Source: a virus
Reading direction: 5' to 3' (one strand)
DNA length: 64,000 bases
IMG/VR virus record: IMGVR_UViG_3300021960_000023
Coordinates: 1-64,000 of that record
Under the pieces are notes generated by a model. That model was not told the DNA's origin. It saw only the letters and a program-made list of their open reading frames with translations, and did not search any database. Shown here piece by piece: positions 54,957 to 63,205 of this stretch. A program made the position numbers and the translations under genes. Position 1 is the first letter of the stretch, and each line of letters opens with the position of its first letter.

Positions 54957-56345
54957 ATGAATTCATTTAAATCTTTTACAGTTGAACCTATTCTTATTAA
55001 AGAAGTTTCTGGGTTGTCGGCAACAGAGTTAGACAAACCAAACGGACAAACTGGCGAACATCGTTTAGATATCCTAAAGAAACTTATAAAAGGTAAAACA
55101 CCTTTGGAATTAAAGAAAGGCGGAACTACGGTCGTTACTGATATAGAAGATGCATTAGCTAAACTTGATGTTTTCCTTAAGCAACCTTCTAACTTAGTAT
55201 TCCAAACAAAAAATGGTCCAATTAAACTAACACAATTAGCAAAGAGTAAAGTCTTTGGCGGTGGTGTTGGTGGAGCAGGAGCTGGTACGGCAGACACAGA
55301 AAGAAATGAATCTCATAATGCATGTATGATGAAAGCTATGGTAGATAACCCAGGGCACGATTTATCATACTATGATGACGAAGTAATAGCTCAGGCTTAC
55401 AAAGATAATGGCACATCAAATGTTAGTGCTAATACAGACAAGATATTAGAAACTCCAGAAAATTGGTGGGCATCGTCATACTATATAACAAAATACCTAG
55501 TTAGTAAAAAGCTAATTCATAAGAACATGGAATTCCATCGTGGATCAAAAGAGATGATAAAGATATATGCTATGAAAAATCTAGCATTTAAAAATTCAGG
55601 CTTTGCCCCACTAAAAGATGATAAGTGGAATCCAGGCGATGTATGGGCAATACAAAAAGGATTTAATTTAGATAAGTTAAATACTATGTCAATACACGGT
55701 TTTAATAAATCTTTAATTGCGGCATTTACAAAAAGAGAAATAGTAGGTATATCACTAAAACTAGTTAAGAATGATTCTGTTCCTTTTAGTGTAAATAATT
55801 ATAAACAACCACCGGAAGTACTCCTACACAAGATAGCTTCTATGGGGTTTGAATCTGGAAGAGGATCGTTTTGGTCTTCAAAAGGTTCTTTTATTAAAAC
55901 TACGTCATTACAATTAGACTTAAAAGATAACACTCCTGGTGGAACTATTAAGGCTGAAGTAAAAGGTAAAACATCTAGAGGTGGTGGAATTAGCTGGGGC
56001 ATTATGCAAGATATAGTCCAACATGAAGCAGGTAAAAAATTACCTAAACATACTGGTGGTATAACTAAATCAGCTAAAAATATCGCAATGGGTAAACCAA
56101 AAGATGTACAAGCTATGTACAAAATGTTTAATGAATTTTATAAGAACGTAAGCTATGAAGCTTTTGTAGCTGAACTAGAAGAAAAAGATTGGCAATGGAT
56201 TAGTGCTAAACTAGCTTCTTTAACTTTACTTTATACTATAAACAAAGCTGGTGGCAAGAAATCTAATGCCATCGTAACAAGAATGATTAACTACGCCGGA
56301 TCAACGACTGCTGAAGGCGGAGTATATGTTAAATTAGGAAAATAA
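54957..56345 (+). CDS. Capsid-targeted-leader protein of unknown function (462 aa)
   Basis: The first residues MNSFKSFTVEPILIKEVSG look like a T4 capsid-targeting leader with an I-K-E/V site. The middle has ESHNACMMKAMVDNPGHD and NPGDVWAIQKGFNLDKLNTM, followed by REIVGISLKLVKN. This WNPGDVW ... ISLK pair might be a nuclease-like core, but that is only a motif guess. It starts the packaged-protein cassette and is followed directly by the KWDG gene. Confidence 0.55.
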   Translation: MNSFKSFTVEPILIKEVSGLSATELDKPNGQTGEHRLDILKKLIKGKTPLELKKGGTTVVTDIEDALAKLDVFLKQPSNLVFQTKNGPIKLTQLAKSKVFGGGVGGAGAGTADTERNESHNACMMKAMVDNPGHDLSYYDDEVIAQAYKDNGTSNVSANTDKILETPENWWASSYYITKYLVSKKLIHKNMEFHRGSKEMIKIYAMKNLAFKNSGFAPLKDDKWNPGDVWAIQKGFNLDKLNTMSIHGFNKSLIAAFTKREIVGISLKLVKNDSVPFSVNNYKQPPEVLLHKIASMGFESGRGSFWSSKGSFIKTTSLQLDLKDNTPGGTIKAEVKGKTSRGGGISWGIMQDIVQHEAGKKLPKHTGGITKSAKNIAMGKPKDVQAMYKMFNEFYKNVSYEAFVAELEEKDWQWISAKLASLTLLYTINKAGGKKSNAIVTRMINYAGSTTAEGGVYVKLGK

Positions 56346-57584
56346 ATGATATCATTTAAAAACCATAACCTTACAGAAGCCAAAAACACTCACATGACTC
56401 ATATAGAGGATTTAGTGTTGGATGGCGGAGTTAAGGGAGCCCGCCAAGCTATCAACGCTCTACGCAGTATGAGAGATATGTTGAGTGGTCACGCAAAATC
56501 ACCTGTAGACGTGACCGTAAAATGGGACGGGGCTCCCGCCGTATTCGCAGGTGAAGATCCAAGAGATGGATCGTTCTTCGTAGCTAAAAAAGGAATCTTT
56601 AATGCAGATCCTAAAGTATATAAAAGCCACGAAGATATAAAGGCTGATACCTCAGGTGATCTATCCAAAAAGCTTATTATGGCTTTTGATGGATTAAAGG
56701 ACTTAGGTATCAAGGGTGTAATACAAGGTGACTTTATGTTTGATAAATCGGACCTTAAAGGTGAAACGATTAACGGACAAAAGATGATTACCTTTCACCC
56801 AAACACTATTGTTTATGCAGTACCATATGGATCTAAATTAGAGAAAGATATATCTAAAGCAGATGTTGGTATTGTATGGCATACATCTTATAAAGGTGGA
56901 ACATTCGAAACTATGCAAGCTTCTTTTGGCGGTGACATAGTTGGTAAATTAAAAAAGAGTTCTAAGGTATGGCAGGTAAATGCAGACCTAGAAGAGCTAT
57001 CAGGTAAAGCTACATTTACCGCAGCAGACAATATGAAAGTAACTAAATTGTTATCTGAAGCTGGTAAACTATTCCAAAAGATATCTTCTGGGGTATTAAA
57101 AGAATTAGAAAACAATAAAGAATTAAATTTAGTTATTAATGTTTATAATAATAGTATGGTGAGAAAAGGCCAAAGAATTAAAGACGAGAAGAAACACGCT
57201 AAGGGATTAATCCAGTTTGTTACTGATCGATACGCTAAACAAATCGATAAGCGTAGTTCACAGAAAGGAAAAGATATACAAATAGGTAAAAGAGATGAAT
57301 TATTATCGTTTTTCTCTACTAGTAACTTAAAAAACTTAGAAAATGTCTTTAAATTACAGAATTATCTTGTAGACAGTAAATTAATTATTATAAATAAACT
57401 TAACAAACTAAATAAAATCGGAACGTTTGTTAAAACAACATCCGGATTTAAAGTAACCAACCCAGAAGGTTTTGTTGCTATAGATCGTATGGAAGGTGGA
57501 GCAGTTAAGCTTGTTGATAGATTGGAATTTTCTGCCAACAACTTTAGCAAAGATATTATAAAAGGTTGGGATAATCCTAACTAA
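56346..57584 (+). CDS. KWDG nucleotidyltransferase-superfamily protein (DUF6267-like, ligase-like)
   Basis: The 412-aa product has a ligase-type lysine motif VTVKWDGAPAVFAG with K59, a motif III-like GVIQGDFMFD near residue 125, and a C-terminal NPEGFVAIDR then AVKLVDRLEFS near 372-395, which mirror motif IV (EGxV) and motif V (K388). So it may be a DNA or RNA ligase or capping-like enzyme. MISFKNHNLTEAKN is a leader with L-T-E/A. It follows the 54957 gene without a gap. Confidence 0.62.
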   Translation: MISFKNHNLTEAKNTHMTHIEDLVLDGGVKGARQAINALRSMRDMLSGHAKSPVDVTVKWDGAPAVFAGEDPRDGSFFVAKKGIFNADPKVYKSHEDIKADTSGDLSKKLIMAFDGLKDLGIKGVIQGDFMFDKSDLKGETINGQKMITFHPNTIVYAVPYGSKLEKDISKADVGIVWHTSYKGGTFETMQASFGGDIVGKLKKSSKVWQVNADLEELSGKATFTAADNMKVTKLLSEAGKLFQKISSGVLKELENNKELNLVINVYNNSMVRKGQRIKDEKKHAKGLIQFVTDRYAKQIDKRSSQKGKDIQIGKRDELLSFFSTSNLKNLENVFKLQNYLVDSKLIIINKLNKLNKIGTFVKTTSGFKVTNPEGFVAIDRMEGGAVKLVDRLEFSANNFSKDIIKGWDNPN

Positions 57585-57602
57585 AATGGGAATTCAAAGG
57601 AT

Positions 57603-59069
57603 ATGCAAATTAAATCATTTAGTGATTACTTAGTCGAAGACACAAAAGAAGTCACATTCGTGTTCGGGCGTTTTAATCCGCCTACTATTGGTCATGAGAA
57701 ACTATTTGACCAAACAAAAAAACTAGCCAGATCTGGCACATATCGTATATACGCATCTAAATCTGTAGATGCTAAAAAGAATCCATTACAATTTAAAGAC
57801 AAAGTTAAGTTTTTACGTAAGATGTTTCCTAAACATGCTCGCCAAGTTATGGCTGATAAGGATGTAAGAAACGTTTTAGATATTGCTACCAAATTATACG
57901 ATCAAGGATTTACAAAAGCAAGTATGGTAGCAGGTTCAGATAGAGTAAAAGAGTTTGAAGTATTACTTAACAAATATAATGGTGTTAAGTCTAGACATGG
58001 TTTTTATGAATTCCAAGGTCTGATTAAAGTTTTAAGCGCAGGCGAGCGCGACCCGGACGCAGAAGGTATATCAGGTATGTCAGCATCTAAAATGCGACAA
58101 GCAGCAGTAGATGGTAACCTACCATTATTTGCAAAAGGATTACCAGCAAGATTTTATCCAACAGATTTATATAATGCTGTTAGAGCAGGTATGGGTTTAA
58201 AATCAGAAGGATTTAGACCACACGTTGAATTAGAAACTGTATCAGATATCAGAGAAGATTACGTGGAAGGAAAAATATTTAGAATTGGTACTATGATTCG
58301 TATGAAAGAATCAGGTGAAGTAGGTAAAGTGGTTATAAGAGGAACTAATTATATTCTTGCAGAATTCAACGGAAGAAAAAGACGTTGTTGGCTAGATTCA
58401 ATTCAAGAAGAAGGCGGTGCTGGAGATCATGGCACAGGCAAGCTTACCAAGAAATACAAAAAAGATACTCCGAAGATGGAGCTAAAAGATTCACCTTATA
58501 ATAAAATAGTTAAAGACAATACGATCTTATCCTTCGGTAAGAAGAAAGATAAGAAAGAAGGTTATAACGACGGTGATTCTTCCCGTGGAGATAAAAATTA
58601 CGATTCATTTAAGACTGGAAAAAAATCTACAGATTCTAAAAGAAGAGCTCAGCAGAATAAGCAAAAGGATATGAAAGATGATAATCCAGATGCATACAAA
58701 GATTTACCAGGTGATAAGAAAGCAAGAAAGAAAGGTTTACCACAATCTAAGTTTACAAGTAAATATAAACAGATGTATGGTGAAAACTTTGAAATGACTT
58801 TTGAAGATTTTATTATAGAGAATAAAGGTCAGGTAAAAACAGCTTTAAAAAAGAAATCAAAAGCAACAGGTGTTTCAATGTCTATACTAAATAAAGTATT
58901 TGATAGAGGATATGCTGCATGGAAAACAGGTCATAAACCAGGAACAACTCCAGTACAATGGGGATTGGCAAGAGTTAACTCTTTCTTAGTTGGCGGTCCA
59001 GTTTGGAAAAAGTTTGATAGCGATCAAGCGGAACTAGCAAGAAAGGGCGGATTTAGCCCAGGAAAATAA
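57603..59069 (+). CDS. HxGH-type adenylyltransferase with DUF5824-like C-terminus
   Basis: Residues 18-35 contain VFGRFNPPTIGHEKLFDQ (GRFNPPTxGH), and near 156-166 ISGMSASKMRQA, the two motifs of cytidylyl/adenylyltransferases such as NadM. The central basic part is likely flexible. The C-terminal end (KTALKKKSKATGVSMSILNK, GYAAWKTGHKPGTTPVQWGL) matches DUF5824. The leader MQIKSFSDYLVEDTKE has an L-V-E/D cut site. It may act on NAD precursors or on RNA ends in the new host cell. Confidence 0.72.
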   Translation: MQIKSFSDYLVEDTKEVTFVFGRFNPPTIGHEKLFDQTKKLARSGTYRIYASKSVDAKKNPLQFKDKVKFLRKMFPKHARQVMADKDVRNVLDIATKLYDQGFTKASMVAGSDRVKEFEVLLNKYNGVKSRHGFYEFQGLIKVLSAGERDPDAEGISGMSASKMRQAAVDGNLPLFAKGLPARFYPTDLYNAVRAGMGLKSEGFRPHVELETVSDIREDYVEGKIFRIGTMIRMKESGEVGKVVIRGTNYILAEFNGRKRRCWLDSIQEEGGAGDHGTGKLTKKYKKDTPKMELKDSPYNKIVKDNTILSFGKKKDKKEGYNDGDSSRGDKNYDSFKTGKKSTDSKRRAQQNKQKDMKDDNPDAYKDLPGDKKARKKGLPQSKFTSKYKQMYGENFEMTFEDFIIENKGQVKTALKKKSKATGVSMSILNKVFDRGYAAWKTGHKPGTTPVQWGLARVNSFLVGGPVWKKFDSDQAELARKGGFSPGK

Positions 59070-59080
59070 AAAGGAATAAA

Positions 59081-59539
59081 ATGAAATCATTTAAAGAATT
59101 AAGAGAAAATAATACTAAGTTTAAGTCATCTAATCCTACGAAAGATGTTGCAGGATATCCTGAAGCAAAGGGCGTAGTTGGAAAAATTATTAAGTTTAGT
59201 GATAGAGATGGCAGAGGAGTTGGCATCGGAACAACAGTCTTAGATAATGGTAAACCTGCAAAAAATGGAAGTAGAGACGAAGTTATTAAAGTAATTAAAA
59301 AACATGATATTAAAGGATTTAGATTTGGTGGAGACTTTATGAGAAAAGAAGTTAACGCAAACAAAAACCTAGAATATCCAACTTCTCTTGCTAAGAAAAC
59401 CGGACTAGTTAAATCAATAGATGGTTATAATGCATCTAAATTTTTACTAGACGTAATTAAAAAATTTCCAAAAACGGAAACAAAAGGTAAAGAATATGTG
59501 GATTACGATAATGTAATGATCCACTTCATCGAGGTATAA
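59081..59539 (+). CDS. Capsid-targeted-leader protein, unknown (152 aa)
   Basis: MKSFKELRENNTKFK is a leader of the M-K-x-F-K-E type with L-R-E/N. The rest (VVGKIIKFSDRDGRGVGIGT, GFRFGGDFMRKEVN) is basic and beta-like, with no recognised family. It sits 11 bases after the adenylyltransferase gene in the cassette. Confidence 0.6.
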   Translation: MKSFKELRENNTKFKSSNPTKDVAGYPEAKGVVGKIIKFSDRDGRGVGIGTTVLDNGKPAKNGSRDEVIKVIKKHDIKGFRFGGDFMRKEVNANKNLEYPTSLAKKTGLVKSIDGYNASKFLLDVIKKFPKTETKGKEYVDYDNVMIHFIEV

Positions 59540-59540
59540 A

Positions 59541-60557
59541 ATGAAATTTAAAGAATTAAGAGACGTAGTAGAAAAAATGTCAGGTTCTAAATTAACAGGA
59601 CAAGAGATATCTGTTTGGTACAGAAAGAACAAAGACGTAGATAAAGCAGCTAAGAAAGACAAGAATATTAAAAAAGCTGTTGAGATAGCATTAGATCACG
59701 GCGGAGCTATGAACTTTGCTATTAAGAAGATCGAAAAGATTAAAAGAGGTTTAGCTGACAATCCTCATGTAGCTAAAGCACTATCTTTTGCAAACTTTGG
59801 TGAAGACAAAGATACTATTTCAGAAGGTACATGGGCAGTTCCTGATTCATATGAGAATTTACAAAAACTACAATTTAATTTCTTAAATAAAAAAACCCCT
59901 GGTACTAAAGCCAATGCTAAACTACTCGCTAGAAAAATATACGGCATATTCGGGGATGATTCTTTCTTTGATGATTTACTAAGAATAGAAACCGATCCAG
60001 ACCCTAAAGTCGATCTAAGAGATATAATTGTTAAGCATCTAGAAGATTGGAACATGAAATTTAAAAAGGGTGGAGTCTATGTAATCACCCACGCACCTAA
60101 AGACTGGTGGGAAAAAGAAGGAGTAGGTGAATCAGCTAAGAAAAGAAAATCTGGTAATATTAAACCAACAGGTCTTGGTTCTCCTGTAAGAGGTAAACTT
60201 ATGCCTGTAACGGAAGGTGTTAAAAAAGTAGATTCATTGGATAAAGCAGAAAGAATGCTTAACTATAAGATTAAAGAACTACAATATAAAACAGCATTAA
60301 AAACGTTTAATGAATATGATGCAGATCCAGAAGTAAAGAAAGAAGCTAAAGGAGCTACAGGATTAAACAATGCAGCTTTAGCAAAAAGAGTTCCAGAAAG
60401 ATTTAAAGGGATAGATCAAAAAACAGCCCAAAGAGTAGCAGATGCAGTTAAGCCAAAAGGTATGATTAGCACTAAACTCTATATGGAGTTAGGTGATCTT
60501 TGGGATAAAAAGAATACAAAAGGGTTTGAAGCTCTTCTTAAGAAACATAAGGTATAA
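59541..60557 (+). CDS. Capsid-targeted-leader protein, unknown (338 aa)
   Basis: MKFKELRDVVEKMSGSKL opens the protein, and FGEDKDTISEGTWAVPDS has an I-S-E/G site near residue 96, so a longer leader might be removed. Central DDLLRIETDPDPKVDLRDII and VYVITHAPKDWWEKEGVG are conserved-looking but unrecognised. The basic helical C-terminus has LNNAALAKRVPERFKG. Function unknown. Confidence 0.58.
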   Translation: MKFKELRDVVEKMSGSKLTGQEISVWYRKNKDVDKAAKKDKNIKKAVEIALDHGGAMNFAIKKIEKIKRGLADNPHVAKALSFANFGEDKDTISEGTWAVPDSYENLQKLQFNFLNKKTPGTKANAKLLARKIYGIFGDDSFFDDLLRIETDPDPKVDLRDIIVKHLEDWNMKFKKGGVYVITHAPKDWWEKEGVGESAKKRKSGNIKPTGLGSPVRGKLMPVTEGVKKVDSLDKAERMLNYKIKELQYKTALKTFNEYDADPEVKKEAKGATGLNNAALAKRVPERFKGIDQKTAQRVADAVKPKGMISTKLYMELGDLWDKKNTKGFEALLKKHKV

Positions 60558-60559
60558 AC

Positions 60560-61075
60560 ATGAGAAAATATAATCCAACAAATTCAAAAATTACAGTAGA
60601 CGAAAGCGGTAGAGTAAAATTTAAATATCCGCAAGAAGATATATCTGAAGCTAAGATGAAAGATCTTCTTCGTAAACATAAAAGAGAATTACAAAAAGCA
60701 CAAAGAAGCGGTAATTTAGAATTATCTAAAAAAGCAGAAGAAGATCTAATGCAATGGGCAATGGATGCTGGAGAAATTAAAACTGACGATCCAGATGATT
60801 TTAGCGATTGGTTAGATGATAACCTTGACGATATAATTAAAGGTAGAATTAAAGAAGATGTAGATTTATCAGAAGCTAAATTTAATTCAAAGAAAGAATT
60901 ATCAGATGTTGCAAAGCTAGATAAACTACTAGAGAATGCATACAAAGGTATGGGTAAATTACAACATGGTAAGTCAGAATACCTAAGAAAATTAAATGAT
61001 GGTATTGTAGAAGCTAGAAGAGCTCTAGATACTTACGTTGATGCTATTAAGAGTGGAAAGTTAGACGACAAATGA
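60560..61075 (+). CDS. Putative internal virion or core protein with two SEA sites (171 aa)
   Basis: YPQEDISEAKMKDLLRKHKR and REDVDLSEA-like residues (actual KEDVDLSEAKFNSKKEL) give two I/L-S-E/A sites like that in gp23. The middle is a charged helix (KAQRSGNLELSKKAEEDLMQ) and the end a coiled coil. It is the type of protein that gp21 would trim. Function unknown. Confidence 0.58.
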   Translation: MRKYNPTNSKITVDESGRVKFKYPQEDISEAKMKDLLRKHKRELQKAQRSGNLELSKKAEEDLMQWAMDAGEIKTDDPDDFSDWLDDNLDDIIKGRIKEDVDLSEAKFNSKKELSDVAKLDKLLENAYKGMGKLQHGKSEYLRKLNDGIVEARRALDTYVDAIKSGKLDDK

Positions 61076-61404
61076 AAAAGTTTAAAGCATTTAAGAAAGA
61101 AGAAGATTCACCTTGTTGGCCTGGATATAAGCAGGTTGGAACTAAGATGAAGAATGGTAAAGAAGTTCCTAACTGTGTTCCAATTGGGGAAGATTTAGAC
61201 GAAGCTCCATTAGTAATGAATGATATGGATATGGTAAAAGCTATATTAAAAAAGGTCGAAGATGATATAGCAAAGCTTAGTTTAAGGAAGAAAATAGAAC
61301 AAGCCTGGCCGAAGATTCAGATACTAGCTAAAATGGCTGGTTATAAAGTAACCAAAACTGCACAAGAAAAAGGCAGAATATTTAGGTCGGACATTAAGAA
61401 ATAA
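61072..61404 (+). CDS. Capsid-targeted-leader protein with CWPGYKQVGTK motif (110 aa)
   Basis: MKKFKAFKKEEDSPCWPGYK, QVGTKMKNGKEVPNCVP and GEDLDEAPLV give the C-W-x-G-Y...NGKxVPNCVP module often seen in phage proteins linked to heads and proteases, plus two cleavage sites (I-G-E, L-D-E). Two cysteines could bind metal. It overlaps the previous gene by 4 bases (ATGA). Confidence 0.58.
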   Translation: MKKFKAFKKEEDSPCWPGYKQVGTKMKNGKEVPNCVPIGEDLDEAPLVMNDMDMVKAILKKVEDDIAKLSLRKKIEQAWPKIQILAKMAGYKVTKTAQEKGRIFRSDIKK

Positions 61405-61778
61405 TGTATACTTTTAAAGAAAAGGATTTTGGAATGTATGAAGGTAAAACTTATCCACTAGAAACTCCTATGTTAGAAGGTGGACCAGAGCCAGAGTTAA
61501 ATAAACCAAAGCGAAGTGGACCAGATGATCCTAAAAAATTCGTGGTTTATGTAAAAGACCCAAAGACAGGAAACGTTAGAAAAATAAATTTTGGTAATGA
61601 AAAAGATTTTGATGGCGGTAACGCTAAGATAAATAATAAAGATAGAGCTAAGGCTTTCTCAGATAGACATAATTGTCCAGCTAAGAAAGATAAACTATCT
61701 CCAGGTTATTGGTCTTGTAACTTACCGAGATATGCTAAAGAGCTAGGACTTACAGGTGGTGGAAATTACTTTTGGTAA
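61404..61778 (+). CDS. KPxR...RHNC...YWSC protein (124 aa)
   Basis: The product has NKPKRSGPDDPKKFVVYVKD, PKTGNVRKINFGNEKD, DRHNCPAKKDKLSPGYWSCN, a module I know from phage capsid-linked and structural genes. It contains a C-x10-C pair likely to bind metal. MYTFKEKDFGMYEGK is a leader-like start. Its start shares a base with the previous stop. Confidence 0.6.
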   Translation: MYTFKEKDFGMYEGKTYPLETPMLEGGPEPELNKPKRSGPDDPKKFVVYVKDPKTGNVRKINFGNEKDFDGGNAKINNKDRAKAFSDRHNCPAKKDKLSPGYWSCNLPRYAKELGLTGGGNYFW

Positions 61779-62031
61779 ACCATACGAAGACTCTAGTAAC
61801 ATAAGAGAATTCGATGTTAAACGGGATGATGCCGAATATGTATGGCATAAGGATCCTGAGAACAGAGAATGTGAAATATTGGAAGGGGATGGATGGCAAT
61901 TCCAATACGAAAATGCACTACCTTGGGCTATTCACCCAGGGATGATTTTTGAAATAAGAGGAAAGAATCATATGCATAGGTTAATTAAAGGAAAGAATAA
62001 CTTAAAAATTAGGATAAAAAAACATGAGTAG
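61756..62031 (+). CDS. Small cupin-like beta-barrel protein (91 aa)
   Basis: From GTG 61756 the product reads VEITFGKPYEDSSNIREF, then EILEGDGWQFQYENALPW and HMHRLIKGKNNLKIRIKKHE. The ExLxGxGWQ...LP...HRLIKG pattern resembles a one-domain cupin. It overlaps both neighbours. The GTG start is the only nearby option; GTG 61759 is the alternative. Confidence 0.5.
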   Translation: MVEITFGKPYEDSSNIREFDVKRDDAEYVWHKDPENRECEILEGDGWQFQYENALPWAIHPGMIFEIRGKNHMHRLIKGKNNLKIRIKKHE

Positions 62032-62341
62032 AGAAACTCAGGCGACCAAACTTTCGCGTATAGAGGCGGATGCTACCGCAAGATTTGATCGTATAGAAAA
62101 CAAAATGGACAAACTGTCCGAAGCAATCATCGCGCTTGCGAGGGCAGAAGAAAAGATTTTAACTCTTACATCTTTCAGTAAACAACAATCTGAACAGATT
62201 CAAAGGGTTATAAATAGGGTTGATAGTATAGAAGAACTGGTTACATCCAATGCTTCAACTATCAATATTATTAACAAGATATTCTGGATTATCATGGCCT
62301 CAGCGGCCACTGTGATTACTGGAATGCTTATATTGCAATAG
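62024..62341 (+). CDS. Coiled-coil tail-anchored protein (XhlA-like, possible lysis or ejection factor)
   Basis: The 105-aa product has a long coiled coil (RFDRIENKMDKLSEAIIALA, IQRVINRVDSIEELVTSNAS) and one C-terminal membrane helix (IIMASAATVITGMLILQ). This layout matches XhlA-type holin partners. No holin is otherwise recognised near the SleB gene. An internal TATAAATA at 62209-62216 could drive the next gene. Confidence 0.5.
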   Translation: MSRETQATKLSRIEADATARFDRIENKMDKLSEAIIALARAEEKILTLTSFSKQQSEQIQRVINRVDSIEELVTSNASTINIINKIFWIIMASAATVITGMLILQ

Positions 62342-62353
62342 AGGAAAATATAA

Positions 62354-63193
62354 ATGAATAATTTATGGAACGATGACCTAACTCAAAGCATTGCTAGCAC
62401 AGTAAACGATGTACTAGAAGGTAAAAAGAGTTATAAAAAAGAAGAAATGGATCCAAAAGATCATGTCAAATCTGGCAAAGATGGTGGATTCGATGTTGTA
62501 GATGCTAATGGCGACGTAGTTAAATCTTTCGGTAAGAAAGAAGAAGCTGAAGGTTATGCTATTAAAAACCACGACAAATTAATGTCTGCTAAAAACGAAG
62601 TAGCAGAACCAGAACCAAAAGGCGAGAAGGAATTCAAAGCTAAGCATAAGGTTAAAAAGTCTGGCGACAAAGAAGACGGTACTAACATGAAAGAAGAGAT
62701 TACTATCTCTATTGATTACATGCATAAGATCGACGAAAAGCTTAAGCCAGGAAAAGGTAAAGAAACAATCGATGTAGATTACATTGGTGATAAAGGTCTT
62801 ACCAAAAAACTAGAAAGCAAGTTTAAAGTAAAGATTAAACAAACTGGTTCTACAACAGCTGATATAACAGGCGAGAAGAAAAATATTCTATCTTTCATGA
62901 AATCAGATGCTTATATGATGGATGATGGAGATATCGAAGAACTATTTCCAGAACTATTAGAATCTGTTTCTCCAGAGATGGCAGACGAACTTCCAGCAGC
63001 TGGTAAAGAAACTGGTTACATGGACGAAGAAGAAAAAGATCTTTCTCCAGCTCAGAAAAAATATCAAGCGTTTTTTAAGAAAGCTCTTAAGAAATTTGAC
63101 GCTGAATCACCAGCTGATTTAGACGACGAAAAGAAAAAAGAATTCTTTAACTACATTGATAAAAATTATAAAGGCGACAACGAAAGCGACTAA
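62354..63193 (+). CDS. Putative prohead-core or internal head protein (279 aa)
   Basis: NLWNDDLTQSIASTVNDVLE opens the protein, then GGFDVVDANGDVVKSFGKKE with EGYAIKNHDKLMSA, a basic stretch, and a C-terminal LSPAQKKYQAFFKKALKKFD. Acidic and Lys-rich composition resembles internal head or core proteins. It lies in the late cassette. Exact role unknown. Confidence 0.55.
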   Translation: MNNLWNDDLTQSIASTVNDVLEGKKSYKKEEMDPKDHVKSGKDGGFDVVDANGDVVKSFGKKEEAEGYAIKNHDKLMSAKNEVAEPEPKGEKEFKAKHKVKKSGDKEDGTNMKEEITISIDYMHKIDEKLKPGKGKETIDVDYIGDKGLTKKLESKFKVKIKQTGSTTADITGEKKNILSFMKSDAYMMDDGDIEELFPELLESVSPEMADELPAAGKETGYMDEEEKDLSPAQKKYQAFFKKALKKFDAESPADLDDEKKKEFFNYIDKNYKGDNESD

Positions 63194-63205
63194 ACAGGAA
63201 AAAAA

